From positions 1,742,001-1,806,000 of the forward strand of contig CP053447.1 of the NCBI GenBank assembly GCA_013285425.1: DNA of 64,000 nucleotides. Reading direction: 5' to 3'. This document shows, one piece after another, positions 10,205 to 19,800 of the stretch. Position 1 is the stretch's first letter, and every line of letters begins with the position of its first letter. The position numbers and the translations under genes were made by a program. The notes beneath the pieces were generated by a model that worked only from the letters and a program-made list of their open reading frames with translations, was not told where the DNA came from and searched no databases. Source of the stretch: Ignavibacteriota bacterium. GTDB taxonomy: Bacteria > Bacteroidota > Ignavibacteria > Ignavibacteriales > Ignavibacteriaceae.

Positions 10205-11068
10205 TTAAGACAAAAGTTTATCAATTGAGACCATCAGCACAACAAATAATGCAAAATAGTTAATGCCCTTAAATGCAAATTTATATGATGTTCTCTCGAC
10301 AGTGTTTCTGATAAGGCTGAAAGATTTATAACTAAGCCAGATTGCAGCAAGCAATAAACTTAAATTGATGTAGCCATTTTGAGATATCCGGAACAATGGT
10401 AAAAGCAAACCCGTTACTGCAGTTGCAATAATCCAGATAAAAGTAATTCTTCCTAACTGCTGCTGATTAAAAATCTGCGTTAATGTAGGAAAGCCGGCTT
10501 TCTGATAATCCTTATCAAGCAGTAAAAGAAGCAGCCAGAAATGTGGGATTTGCCATATAAAGAAAAATATAGCAATCAATAAAATTTGCGGATTAAAAAC
10601 ATATCCGCCGGCTGATACCCATCCAACCATCGGAGGTAATGCACCCACAATTGATCCCGGAATTATAGCAAACGGTGTTTTTTTCTTAAGCGGTGTATAA
10701 ATTATGTTGTACCAAATCAGATTAAGAATACCAAGTAACATAGCTAATAAACCACCGCCGAAAAATAACATAACAGAACCACTGACAGCAAGAAATACAG
10801 CCATAAAAAGTACTGTTGATGCTTTTATTTTACCTGAAGGAATAGGTCTTTTCTTTGTCCTTTCCATCAAGCTATCTGTATTCCGTTCCTGATAATGATT
10901 TATTGCGGCAGACCCGCATGCTAAAAACAGGATACCAATTGTAGGAAGAATCATCTTTGAATTAAGAACACCCGAATAAGCAATATAACCGAAAGCAGTA
11001 GTAACGGTAACAAAAATAGTGATGCTTAGCTTGGTAAGCTCTGTAATTATTTTAACTTGATTTAACAA
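10205..11068 (-). CDS. ctaB: Protohaem IX farnesyltransferase (haem O synthase)
   Basis: A 287-residue UbiA-family prenyltransferase that converts haem B to haem O for the oxidase encoded beside it. The polyprenyl-diphosphate/Mg site NTDSLMERTKKRP (about 62-74) is clear, and seven to nine membrane helices follow. The start is TTG at 11068: an in-frame TGA lies two codons upstream and no earlier ATG is possible. No haem A synthase (CtaA) gene is visible in this window. Confidence 0.93.
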   Translation of the reverse strand: MLNQVKIITELTKLSITIFVTVTTAFGYIAYSGVLNSKMILPTIGILFLACGSAAINHYQERNTDSLMERTKKRPIPSGKIKASTVLFMAVFLAVSGSVMLFFGGGLLAMLLGILNLIWYNIIYTPLKKKTPFAIIPGSIVGALPPMVGWVSAGGYVFNPQILLIAIFFFIWQIPHFWLLLLLLDKDYQKAGFPTLTQIFNQQQLGRITFIWIIATAVTGLLLPLFRISQNGYINLSLLLAAIWLSYKSFSLIRNTVERTSYKFAFKGINYFALFVVLMVSIDKLLS

Positions 11069-11085
11069 TTTAGTTCAGTATCGGC

Positions 11086-11709
11086 TTATTTTTTTGTCTC
11101 AGTATCAAAACTTCCGTATAACCAATCGCTAAAATCTTCTTCAGATACAACTTTAATTTTGTTGTACATATATGAATGATTTAATCCGCAATATTCTGCA
11201 CAGGCAATATCATAATCACCAATTTCAGTAGCCTCAAACCAAACAACTCTGTTTTGTTTAGGAAAGACATCTTTCTTAATTCTAAACGCAGGAATATAAA
11301 AGGCATGAACAACGTCCATGGATTGCAAATTCAGTACAATTGGTTTATCAACAGGTACATACAAAGAATCAGCAACTTTTCCATTAGCATATTTAAAACT
11401 CCAGCTCCACATTTGTGCGGTTACATCAATGGTCATAGCGTTTTCCGGAATATCAGACATAGTTGAATACCCTTTCCAGCCCCACCAGAACATAATAAGA
11501 ACGAGTATAGTGGGAATCAGTGTCCAGGTAATTTCAAGTTTAGTACTTCCATGATAGTTAGTTGCTTTAGGGTTTCTCTTTCGATTGTATTTTATAACAA
11601 AGTAAATCATCAATACTGTTATAAGAACCAGAAAGAACACGGAAACAATCAGTGTAAAGAGAAAAAGTGAATCTACATCGTGAGCAAAATTGGATGCACC
11701 ATTAAACAT
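11086..11709 (-). CDS. coxB: Cytochrome c oxidase subunit II
   Basis: A 207-residue protein with two N-terminal membrane helices and a periplasmic cupredoxin domain. The CuA site CAEYCGLNHSYM near the C-terminus is intact, as is the aromatic WSWSFKY electron-entry patch. It stops about 25 residues after CuA, so it lacks the cytochrome c domain fused to subunit II of true caa3 enzymes. The c haems of this operon are on separate proteins. AAGGA precedes the ATG. Confidence 0.95.
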   Translation of the reverse strand: MFNGASNFAHDVDSLFLFTLIVSVFFLVLITVLMIYFVIKYNRKRNPKATNYHGSTKLEITWTLIPTILVLIMFWWGWKGYSTMSDIPENAMTIDVTAQMWSWSFKYANGKVADSLYVPVDKPIVLNLQSMDVVHAFYIPAFRIKKDVFPKQNRVVWFEATEIGDYDIACAEYCGLNHSYMYNKIKVVSEEDFSDWLYGSFDTETKK

Positions 11710-11711
11710 AT

Positions 11712-12017
11712 TTAATTCCTTACAATAAAAGAATAATCAGAAAATAATAAAATGAATGAAACTAAAAGAAAAATCAGAGCTACAGCAACAAACACTCTGA
11801 ATATTTTGCTTTCGCTTTTTAAATGCATAAAAATTGTTAAAACCAGATAAGCTTTAACAGATGCAATAATCAAAGCAGTTGCTACTGTTAATCCGCCAAG
11901 ATTAATTCCTGCAACAGCTACAGTAACAGCAGTAAGAGCCATCAAAGCAAGCCACACAAGAATATAGTTTCCATAACTATGTGAATTATCTAAATATTTT
12001 TCTTGTTTTTTTTCCAT
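11712..12017 (-). CDS. Cytochrome c oxidase subunit IV family protein
   Basis: A 101-residue membrane protein with three helices. The stretch VLTIFMHLKSESK is typical of prokaryotic oxidase subunit IV (CoxD/CyoD-like). It lies between the subunit III and II genes. Subunit IV supports assembly and stability of the oxidase core and has no redox centre. Confidence 0.88.
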   Translation of the reverse strand: MEKKQEKYLDNSHSYGNYILVWLALMALTAVTVAVAGINLGGLTVATALIIASVKAYLVLTIFMHLKSESKIFRVFVAVALIFLLVSFILLFSDYSFIVRN

Positions 12018-12036
12018 ATCAATCCTTTTTTCAATC

Positions 12037-12657
12037 TTAGGTAATCAGATAAAACAGCGGGAATAAGAAAATCCAGATTATATCAACAAGATGCCAGTAT
12101 AAACCAATAGTTTCTAACTTAACATAGCTGTCAGATTTAATTATTCCTTTAGAAGTAAATCTCATCATAATTGCAATTAAAACTATTCCTATAATAACAT
12201 GTATTCCATGCAAACCTGTCATTACATAGTACAATCCAAAGAATATAATTTCACCGGCAGGCTTTGATAACAAAACATCCGATCCGGGATAAATACCATG
12301 ACTAAACTTTGCACCCCATTCAAAATACTTATTTACCATAAATCCCAGAGCAAGAACAATAGTAATAAACTGTAAAAAAATCGAAAGTGATTTCTGATTT
12401 CTCTGAATAGCAGCAATTGATAATGCCATAGTAAGAGAACTAGTAAGCAGGATTGCCGTATTAAAAGCACCTATTATCGTATTAAGTTCTTTTGCAGCAA
12501 GATGAAATGCATCCGGATATGTAAATCTGTAAATAGAATAAAGAATAAACATCCCTCCGAAGAGCAGCAGCTCAGTAAAGAGGAACAGCCACATTCCCAT
12601 TCGTGCACCAATATCATCACGATGGATGTAAGTTACTGTATGTTCTTGAGTACTCAC
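12037..12657 (-). CDS. coxC: Cytochrome c oxidase subunit III
   Basis: A 206-residue protein with five hydrophobic helices. It ends with the subunit III signature GLHGIHVIIG and VKLETIGLYWHLVDIIWIF (histidine-rich helices). The start is GTG at 12657, preceded by GGAGGT and overlapping the coxA stop (GTGA), so it is translationally coupled to subunit I. Subunit III stabilises the core and lines the oxygen path. Confidence 0.95.
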   Translation of the reverse strand: MSTQEHTVTYIHRDDIGARMGMWLFLFTELLLFGGMFILYSIYRFTYPDAFHLAAKELNTIIGAFNTAILLTSSLTMALSIAAIQRNQKSLSIFLQFITIVLALGFMVNKYFEWGAKFSHGIYPGSDVLLSKPAGEIIFFGLYYVMTGLHGIHVIIGIVLIAIMMRFTSKGIIKSDSYVKLETIGLYWHLVDIIWIFLFPLFYLIT

Positions 12658-14315
12658 TTAACCTCCTGAAATTGTCTGATATCAGTTTCGTTTTGTTTGT
12701 ATTCATAAGGTGCATCGTGCACTGTAGGAATTTCTAAAAAGTTTTCATGAATTGGCGGGGTTTCAATAGTCCACTCTAATGTTTCTCCACCCCAGATATT
12801 TTTTTCATTTACTTTTTTACCGCGTATCAATGCAGCAATAAAATTTGAAAACATAATTAGTATTCCTAAAATCAATATCCATGAGCCAATTGTTGAAAGT
12901 AAATGATAAATATGAAATTCCGGTAAATAGTCATAATATCTTCTTGGCATACCTAACCATCCCATAATAAACATCGGGAAGTAAAGCAGATTAAATCCGA
13001 TAAATACCAGCCAGAAAGTATTCTTAGCAACTTTTATATTATACATTCTACCGAACATTTTCGGCAGCCAATAGTGTAATGCCGCAAAAATTCCGAAACC
13101 TGCTCCGCCAAACATAACATAATGAAAATGAGCAACCACAAACGAAGTATCGTGAACCATAATATCAAGAGATAGGACACCGAGCATTACTCCAGTTAAT
13201 CCGCCGATAGAAAATTGAAATATAAATGCAAGAACATAAAGCAGCGGCGGAGCTAAATCAATTGAGCCTTTATAAAGAGTTGCAGTCCAGTTAAAAACTT
13301 TAATTGCACTTGGTATAGAAACAATCATTGTTAAAAGCGAAAAGATAAACTGTCCTGTATCGCTCATTCCGGCTGTAAACATATGATGTGCCCATACTAA
13401 AGAACCAAAAAATGCAATAGCCACACTTGATAAGGCAATAAACTTATAACCAAAAATTGTTCTTCTTGCAAACACAGGAATAATTTCCGATACAATACCC
13501 ATAGCAGGCAAGATCATTATATAGACAGCGGGATGAGAGTAAATCCAAAAAAGATGTTGAAATAAAACAGGATCACCGCCAAGAGCCGGATCAAATAATC
13601 CGACATTAAATGTTCTTTCGATTATAACCAAAAGTAAAGTAATTCCAATAATTGGAGTAACCAGTACCTGAACCCACGCAGTTGAATAAATAGACCAGAC
13701 AGATAACGGAGTTTTAAACCAGGTCATACCCGGTGCTCTTAAGCGATGAACAGTAGTAACAAAATTAATTCCGGTTAATATAGAAGAGAACCCAAGAACA
13801 AAGGCTGCAAACAAAGCATATATAACATTTGTTCCGGTTCTTACACTGTAAGGAATATAAAAAGTCCAGCCGGTATCTGCAGCACCGCCAGGTGCAACTA
13901 TTGAAAGTATAGCAAGCAATCCGCCGATAATATAAAGATACCATGAAAGCAAATTAAGTCTTGGGAAAGAAACATCTCTGGCACCGATAAGAATCGGAAG
14001 AAAGAAGTTTCCGAAAATTGCGGGTACGGCAGGAATTAAAAACAAAAATACCATAATTACTCCGTGAAGAGTAAAAAACGCATTGTAAGTCTGTGGATCC
14101 ACTATCGTTCTGCCGGGTGCAATCAATTCCAATCTTATTAAAAATCCAAATGTTACCCCGACAAGAAAAAAAGAAAGTATAGAAATTAAATATAGTATTC
14201 CAATTCTTTTATGGTCAGTAGAAAGTATCCAGCCGAGAAAACCTTTATGCTTTCCCTGATAATCCAAATAGCTTGGATGCTTTCCGTTTGTCGGAACTGT
14301 TATTGTTTCATTCAT
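12654..14315 (-). CDS. coxA: Cytochrome c oxidase subunit I, A2-type
   Basis: A 553-residue haem-copper oxidase core with 12 helices. The CuB/haem ligands are visible: HPAVY, AHHMFTAG (the two CuB histidines) and AHFHYVMFGG (haem a and a3 ligands). The helix VI sequence is YSHPAVY, not GHPEVY, so the D-channel glutamate is replaced by the YS pair that marks A2-type oxidases such as the Rhodothermus caa3 enzyme. It lies directly downstream of the alternative complex III and SCO genes. It reduces oxygen and pumps protons. Confidence 0.97.
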   Translation of the reverse strand: MNETITVPTNGKHPSYLDYQGKHKGFLGWILSTDHKRIGILYLISILSFFLVGVTFGFLIRLELIAPGRTIVDPQTYNAFFTLHGVIMVFLFLIPAVPAIFGNFFLPILIGARDVSFPRLNLLSWYLYIIGGLLAILSIVAPGGAADTGWTFYIPYSVRTGTNVIYALFAAFVLGFSSILTGINFVTTVHRLRAPGMTWFKTPLSVWSIYSTAWVQVLVTPIIGITLLLVIIERTFNVGLFDPALGGDPVLFQHLFWIYSHPAVYIMILPAMGIVSEIIPVFARRTIFGYKFIALSSVAIAFFGSLVWAHHMFTAGMSDTGQFIFSLLTMIVSIPSAIKVFNWTATLYKGSIDLAPPLLYVLAFIFQFSIGGLTGVMLGVLSLDIMVHDTSFVVAHFHYVMFGGAGFGIFAALHYWLPKMFGRMYNIKVAKNTFWLVFIGFNLLYFPMFIMGWLGMPRRYYDYLPEFHIYHLLSTIGSWILILGILIMFSNFIAALIRGKKVNEKNIWGGETLEWTIETPPIHENFLEIPTVHDAPYEYKQNETDIRQFQEVK

Positions 14316-14323
14316 CTAAATAA

Positions 14324-15118
14324 CTACCTCGTTTTAGTATCATCTTTTTTTGGTTTAAATTTTAAAAATATTATAAATACTCCAACTAATAATAAAATCC
14401 CCGCACCAAATATTCTTGTAAAATTCAGCACATAAGTCTGTCCTTCAGGACTATAACTAAAACAGAACTGTAAAACTTTGGCAATAGTCGGGGTAACATT
14501 ACCTTCGGCTGTTTCTGTTATTGCCATTTTAAAATCAAAAGGTAAGATTCCAAAACCACTTCTTTCAGAAAAACTTGGATATAAATAGCGGCATATTTTA
14601 CCATTACTGTCAACAAATATAAAAGCGCCTGTGTGGAGAAAATCTTCTCCCTGTCTTTTAAAATAAAATCCGGCAGCATCAGTAACTTCTTTAATAGTTA
14701 AACTATCTCCTGTCAGGAATTTCCAGCTTTCCGGCGGAATATTTTTATTAATTGCTTTGTAGAAAGTTGCTTTTCTTTCAGAGGCGTCTTTCGGAGTTTC
14801 ATACTGATCCATACTTATTGATACAACATTATAATCAACTCCGGCAACAAGATCAGATTTGCCAATAATATCCGAAAGCTCCATTAACAATGGACTGCAA
14901 ATTCCAGGGCAATTATAATAAACAAATGAAAGGATTGTCGGTTTAGTAAAAAGATCTTTAAGCACAACCTCTCTTCCGTTTTCATCTGTAAATGTTTTAT
15001 CAAGCGGAATATATTTACCTAACTTCTCATCTATTCCGATTTCGTTATTTTTTTTATTTGAAAAAACCGTTATAGATGCTATTAGTACGATTAAGAATAT
15101 TTTAAAAAACAGTTTCAT
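14324..15118 (-). CDS. SCO1/SenC copper chaperone
   Basis: A thioredoxin-fold copper-delivery protein for assembly of CuA in subunit II. The Cu(I) site CPGIC and the distant histidine in HTGAFIFVD are present. An N-terminal signal anchor and a C-terminal membrane helix (about ILLLVGVFIIFL) suggest tethering at the membrane. I chose the ATG at 15118, which begins a clean signal sequence. An in-frame TTG at 15133 would add five residues. No clear ribosome site is seen for either. It lies just after the cytochrome c gene. Confidence 0.92.
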   Translation of the reverse strand: MKLFFKIFLIVLIASITVFSNKKNNEIGIDEKLGKYIPLDKTFTDENGREVVLKDLFTKPTILSFVYYNCPGICSPLLMELSDIIGKSDLVAGVDYNVVSISMDQYETPKDASERKATFYKAINKNIPPESWKFLTGDSLTIKEVTDAAGFYFKRQGEDFLHTGAFIFVDSNGKICRYLYPSFSERSGFGILPFDFKMAITETAEGNVTPTIAKVLQFCFSYSPEGQTYVLNFTRIFGAGILLLVGVFIIFLKFKPKKDDTKTR

Positions 15119-15129
15119 TTTTAATAAGA

Positions 15130-16062
15130 TCAAATCAGCTTGTTCATAAAATTAAACAATACATTCCATTCATTAGAACTAAGATTATATATACTTCCGT
15201 TAAAACCATTCTGGTTAACATTGTTGACTAACAGATTTATAAACGAGTCTTCACTCTTTTTCCATTCATTATTTATAGTTAGAAATGTTAATGCAGTATT
15301 TTCATTTTTAACTACTTCATTAAAAGCACTATATCCAGCTTCACTGCTTAATGAACTAATTTTTTCTTTCAGCTTAATAATATTTTCAACCTTAGTTTTA
15401 CTTTCATTTTCTATAATAGCGCTTGCACTGCTGACAGGAATTTGTGCAGCTAATTGAACTCCAGCAGATAAGTTATATGTTGCATCAAGAGCTATTAAAT
15501 CATCCTCTGTGTCAGCTTCAGCATCTGGTATAAAAGTTTGTCTTATATAATGAGCTACTGCAAACTTTTGTTCGGGTAAAAGAAAATCATAAGCAATCAT
15601 AGCACTTGGCAATAAACCTTCCTCAAGAGTTTTATATATCCCAGAAAGTTTTGTACCGTTAACCCAATTTTCTTTAGAAAGGAAATCTCTGGGCGGAGGA
15701 TTTAAACCTGTAGCTGCGGGTCCATCTCCAGCACCTTTATCACCATGACAAGATGCACAATTTGTTTTATAAATCTTTTCACCCTCAGATACAAGATTCG
15801 GTGATGGTTTTGATATTTCACTTAGAATAACGGGTGGAACACTAACAGCTTTTTTTACTGTCAGTTCAGTTACCGTAACAGTAGTATCAGGTAAAACCGG
15901 TGGTACTGATTGTCTTGATATATTTTCAAGATTGCTTACATAATATAATCCTATTATTACTCCGACAATCAGAACATAAATGTAAAGTAAACCAAAACGG
16001 GCACCGGGATTAACAAATGCCTGCTCGGTTCTTTTTGTCATTTCTTTTACAACTTCTTTCAT
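15130..16062 (-). CDS. Membrane-anchored monohaem cytochrome c
   Basis: A 310-residue protein with one N-terminal helix (about 24-42), a short linker, and a class I cytochrome c domain with CASCH near 102. The last ~120 residues are low in motifs and match nothing that I know. It lies between actF and SCO, where a carrier linking alternative complex III to the oxidase is expected. The operon also encodes an ActE-like cytochrome fused to ActD, so this one is additional. The function is inferred from position and haem motif. Confidence 0.85.
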   Translation of the reverse strand: MKEVVKEMTKRTEQAFVNPGARFGLLYIYVLIVGVIIGLYYVSNLENISRQSVPPVLPDTTVTVTELTVKKAVSVPPVILSEISKPSPNLVSEGEKIYKTNCASCHGDKGAGDGPAATGLNPPPRDFLSKENWVNGTKLSGIYKTLEEGLLPSAMIAYDFLLPEQKFAVAHYIRQTFIPDAEADTEDDLIALDATYNLSAGVQLAAQIPVSSASAIIENESKTKVENIIKLKEKISSLSSEAGYSAFNEVVKNENTALTFLTINNEWKKSEDSFINLLVNNVNQNGFNGSIYNLSSNEWNVLFNFMNKLI

Positions 16063-16087
16063 ATAAAACCTTTTATCTCAATTATTA

Positions 16088-17278
16088 TTAGAGATGAAAA
16101 TCCATTCCTCTTTTTAATTTTGGATCACCAATTGGTAATAGATTATCTTTTTTATAACTCATTATAAATATCAAAATAATAAAACCAACACCAGCTATAG
16201 GAAATACCAGATCAATCCAGCTAAAAGTATATCCATCTTTCATCGAATTCATATTCGGCATTATTAACCAGAACAAATCAACAAAGTGCGCCAACAAAAG
16301 CCATACTGAAATAAACTTCAATCTCTTTGGATTCTTCTTTGACGGCTGCGTTAACAAAGCAAAATATGGAACTAAGAATTGCACAATAATTAAAAGAATT
16401 GAAATGTAAGCCCAACTGCCATTCCATCTTGTTAAATACCAAAAAGATTCTTCAGGAAGATCAGCATACCAGATAAGCAAATACTGCGAAAAAGCTATGT
16501 AAGCCCAGAAATTTACAAAAGCAAATATCAGCGCACCAAGACTAAATAAATGATCATCATTCATCCAAGGACTAAAATAGCCTCTTTCTTTCAGCATTAT
16601 AACAGCAAGAGTTATTGCAGCTAACGCAGCTACTACTAATCCGGAAAAGAAATAAACTCCATAAATTGTTGAGAACCAATGCGGCTCAAGACTCATCATA
16701 AAATCAATCGCGGTAAAAGTAATGCTTATTGCAAATACGGGAATAAATATTGCTGATAATCTGATATTCTTTGTTGTAAGATTCTGATCTTTTGTTGTAT
16801 CCTGTTTACGTGAATTTTTTATCATCATCCAATAGAATAGTGTCCAAAGACCAAGAAATACAAATGTCCTTATCACAAAGAAAGTTATGTTAAGATAAGG
16901 TGCTTTACCCTGTAGTATTTTATCCTCTGCAACTGCTTCTTCATGCGCCCAATGAAACAGATCATGATTAAATATAAGAAGCGGAATTACCAGAATAAAT
17001 AAAAAGGGCAAAAGCTTTGAAAAGAATTCCGGTATTCTTCTTATCGGCGTACTCCAATCTGCCCCGGCAATATATTCAAGAGCGACCATAAATAATGATC
17101 CTATTGCTATGCTGACTATCATCATATAAGTAACTAAATAGCCAAACAATGCTCTTTCTCTATCAACAAAAAACGCAATTAAAGAAAGAACAACTCCGAT
17201 AGATAGCAGAATAAGTGCAAATTTTGTAAGACTTGCAGGCAGTTCTTTTTTCTGGTAATGAAAATCAGTTTGCGACAT
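16088..17278 (-). CDS. actF: Alternative complex III subunit ActF (quinone-interacting membrane subunit)
   Basis: A 396-residue polytopic membrane protein with about ten helices, related to ActC/NrfD. Recognisable stretches are DWSTPIRRIPEFF and DFMMSLEPHWFSTIYGVYFF. It is one of the two large membrane subunits of alternative complex III, a quinol:acceptor oxidoreductase that replaces cytochrome bc1. GGAGG lies upstream of the ATG, and its start overlaps the end of the ActDE gene by 14 bases. Confidence 0.93.
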   Translation of the reverse strand: MSQTDFHYQKKELPASLTKFALILLSIGVVLSLIAFFVDRERALFGYLVTYMMIVSIAIGSLFMVALEYIAGADWSTPIRRIPEFFSKLLPFLFILVIPLLIFNHDLFHWAHEEAVAEDKILQGKAPYLNITFFVIRTFVFLGLWTLFYWMMIKNSRKQDTTKDQNLTTKNIRLSAIFIPVFAISITFTAIDFMMSLEPHWFSTIYGVYFFSGLVVAALAAITLAVIMLKERGYFSPWMNDDHLFSLGALIFAFVNFWAYIAFSQYLLIWYADLPEESFWYLTRWNGSWAYISILLIIVQFLVPYFALLTQPSKKNPKRLKFISVWLLLAHFVDLFWLIMPNMNSMKDGYTFSWIDLVFPIAGVGFIILIFIMSYKKDNLLPIGDPKLKRGMDFHL

Positions 17279-18431
17279 TGTTACCAGCCTCCTTATTCAT
17301 TTCTGTTAAATCAGCATCACTTGCATTTTTTGCACGCTGTAATACTCTGATATAATTTACTATAGCCCATCTTTCATCTCTTGATATCTGAGATTCGTAG
17401 GACGGCATTACATTTTGTCCGTTTGTCATTATATGATAAAGCATACCATCACTAAAATCTCTTGCCCTTTGCGAATGCAATGTTGGCGGATTCGGAAATT
17501 GACCATTTAAACGGCTATCTCCATCAGCAAAATAACCATGACAAGGCGAACAATAGATATCGTATTTTTCTTTTCCCAACGAAATATTTTCTTTAGTTGG
17601 TAAAAAAGGATTTGATAATACCTCTGTTGGATTGACCTGCCCTTTATAAGGATAAGGAATAAATCCTCTTGCTACAGTTCCGGCAACAGGCTTTCTCATT
17701 CCAAAACCATCAGCAAATAACTCACTGCCTTTTTGCGGAATAAGCTTATCCTGATCCATCATAAAGGTAAATGGAGTCATAAACATCAACTTATTTAATG
17801 AAAAATATGTTCCACCTGAAACAACCAAAGCAATGCCGGCTAATAATAAAAGAAACTTAGGCTGAAATATCGGATATGTTTCCACCGGCGGAAAATAAAT
17901 ATATTCAATATTCAGCGGGTTAAGTTTTTTAAGAAAGTTCTCAACTTCTGTTTCGTTAAATTTATCATCAATTGCTTCAATAGTAATTCCATATTTATCG
18001 TTTGATACACTTTTCATATACTGAGTATCATGCAAAGGATGTTTATTATCAGGTAATTGAAAGAAAAGCATAATCATTGCAGCTACCGTTGATACAGTAG
18101 CCAGCAAAACTGTCAGTTCAAATGTAATCGGAATAAAAGCAGGCAGGGCAAAATATGGTTTACCGCCAATTACCAACGGATAATCAACAGAGATATTCCA
18201 ATACATAAAAAGTAAAGCAATTGACGCGCCAGCTAATCCCATAACCAAGGTAACAAAACCAAGTTTAGATGGTTTTAGCTTCATAGCATCATCCATTCCG
18301 TGTACAGGATACGGAGTGTTTACATCAAAATGAGTATAGCCTGCTCCTGAAACTTTTTTTGCCGCATTGATAATTTCATCCGGAGTATTAAATGTTGCAG
18401 CAATGCAATATAAATTCTTATCATTATTCAT
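17265..18431 (-). CDS. Fused ActD-ActE: membrane subunit plus monohaem cytochrome c of alternative complex III
   Basis: A 388-residue fusion in one frame. Residues 1 to ~185 are ActD-like (DUF3341): a ferredoxin-like start, then two membrane helices around [17 protein letters not shown] and [16 protein letters not shown]. After another helix near residue 200 comes an ActE-like cytochrome c with CSPCH near 295 and a probable distal methionine in NVMPSYE. The start is the ATG at 18431 with GGAGGTG eight bases upstream; a start 12 codons earlier would have no such signal. It overlaps actC by 8 bases and actF by 14. Confidence 0.93.
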   Translation of the reverse strand: MNNDKNLYCIAATFNTPDEIINAAKKVSGAGYTHFDVNTPYPVHGMDDAMKLKPSKLGFVTLVMGLAGASIALLFMYWNISVDYPLVIGGKPYFALPAFIPITFELTVLLATVSTVAAMIMLFFQLPDNKHPLHDTQYMKSVSNDKYGITIEAIDDKFNETEVENFLKKLNPLNIEYIYFPPVETYPIFQPKFLLLLAGIALVVSGGTYFSLNKLMFMTPFTFMMDQDKLIPQKGSELFADGFGMRKPVAGTVARGFIPYPYKGQVNPTEVLSNPFLPTKENISLGKEKYDIYCSPCHGYFADGDSRLNGQFPNPPTLHSQRARDFSDGMLYHIMTNGQNVMPSYESQISRDERWAIVNYIRVLQRAKNASDADLTEMNKEAGNNVAN

Positions 18432-19800
18432 GATGAGCACCTCCGTGGTGAGCGGGCTGTGCACCATCTGCTACAGCTTTAACTTCTGAGATTGAAACTA
18501 CCGGTAATGATTTAGTAAATAAAATTACAAGAGTAAAGAACAAACCAAAACTGCCGATCAGCAGCCCGAAATCATATAATGTAGGAATAAAATAAGCCCA
18601 GCTCGAAGGCAGAAAATCACGGTTTAATGAAGTAACAGTAATTACAAATCTTTCGAACCACATACCAACATTTACAAAAATTACAATAATCAGCATTAGC
18701 GGAACTGAGCGTCTGATTTTTCTGAACCAGAAGAGCTGCGGAATTAAAACATTGCAGCTAATCATTATCCAATATGCCCACGCATACGGTCCAAATGCTC
18801 TGGTAAGAAAAAGGAATGATTCTGCCTGAACTCCGCTGTACCAAGCAATAAAAAATTCCATCGAATACGCATAACCAACCATCATACCGGTAAGTAAAAT
18901 TACTTTATTCATTTTTTCAAGATGATCAATTGTTATGATGTTCTGCAGATCAAAAATTTTTCTTACAAAAATTAATACCGTAACCACCATTGCAAACCCG
19001 GAGAAAATAGCACCAGCTACAAAGTAAGGCGGGAAAATTGTAGTATGCCAACCTGGGATTATTGAAACCGCAAAGTCAAAACTAACGATGGTGTGAACAG
19101 ATAGAACAAGCGGTGTAGCAAATCCGGCTAAAAGCATATAAGCTTTTTCGTAATGCGACCAGTGTCTGTTTGAATGTCTCCAGCCAAGTGAGAAGATAGA
19201 ATAAATAGTTTTTTTAATTTTTGAAGTTGTTCTATCTCTCAAACTGCCAAAATCCGGAATAAGACCTACATACCAAAAAACCAGAGATACAGTAAAATAT
19301 GTAGTAACAGCAAAAACATCCCAGAGCAATGGTGAGGTAAAATTAACCCAAAGACCATGTTGATTCGGATAAGGCAGCAAATAGCCATCCAGCCAGGGTC
19401 TGCCGGTATGTATTGCAGGAAAAATACCCGCACACATAACAGCAAAAATTGTCATCGCTTCAGCAAATCTTGCAATACCGGTACGCCATTTCTGTCTTAA
19501 CAGAAATAATATCGCAGAGATTAGTGTACCGGCATGTCCGATACCAACCCAAAAAACGAAATTAACAATTTCAAAAGCCCAACCAACAGGCTGATTATTT
19601 CCCCACAGTCCAATTCCATAATAGAAAGTAAGACCGAGAGAAACAGCTCCGATAAGCAGGGCAGTTACAGATATTGAAAGCGCAATATAATATTTGCGGT
19701 CAGGTCTTGTATCCATAGGTTTAGCAATCAGTTCTTCGATCTGAGCTAATTTTAACCTACCGGCTATTAAAGGCGCTTCCTGAGAGTAATCGATATTCAC
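18424..19800 (-). CDS. actC: Alternative complex III subunit ActC (NrfD-like)
   Basis: A 458-residue NrfD/PsrC-type membrane protein with about ten helices. Stretches such as [20 protein letters not shown] and AIHTGRPWL are typical of ActC and carry the residues proposed to form the quinol site. The C-terminus is histidine-rich ([10 protein letters not shown]). It joins the peripheral iron-sulfur subunit ActB to the membrane. Its start overlaps the actB stop by one base, so the genes are tightly coupled. Confidence 0.95.
   Translation of the reverse strand: MNIDYSQEAPLIAGRLKLAQIEELIAKPMDTRPDRKYYIALSISVTALLIGAVSLGLTFYYGIGLWGNNQPVGWAFEIVNFVFWVGIGHAGTLISAILFLLRQKWRTGIARFAEAMTIFAVMCAGIFPAIHTGRPWLDGYLLPYPNQHGLWVNFTSPLLWDVFAVTTYFTVSLVFWYVGLIPDFGSLRDRTTSKIKKTIYSIFSLGWRHSNRHWSHYEKAYMLLAGFATPLVLSVHTIVSFDFAVSIIPGWHTTIFPPYFVAGAIFSGFAMVVTVLIFVRKIFDLQNIITIDHLEKMNKVILLTGMMVGYAYSMEFFIAWYSGVQAESFLFLTRAFGPYAWAYWIMISCNVLIPQLFWFRKIRRSVPLMLIIVIFVNVGMWFERFVITVTSLNRDFLPSSWAYFIPTLYDFGLLIGSFGLFFTLVILFTKSLPVVSISEVKAVADGAQPAHHGGAHHE

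Noticed and set aside
11086-11709. caa3-type subunit II with fused cytochrome c
   Set aside because: Expected from the A2-type subunit I, but no CxxCH follows the CuA site; the gene ends soon after it.
15140-15457. A 105-codon open frame on the plus strand
   Set aside because: Antisense to the weakly conserved C-terminal part of the cytochrome c gene; no supporting signal.
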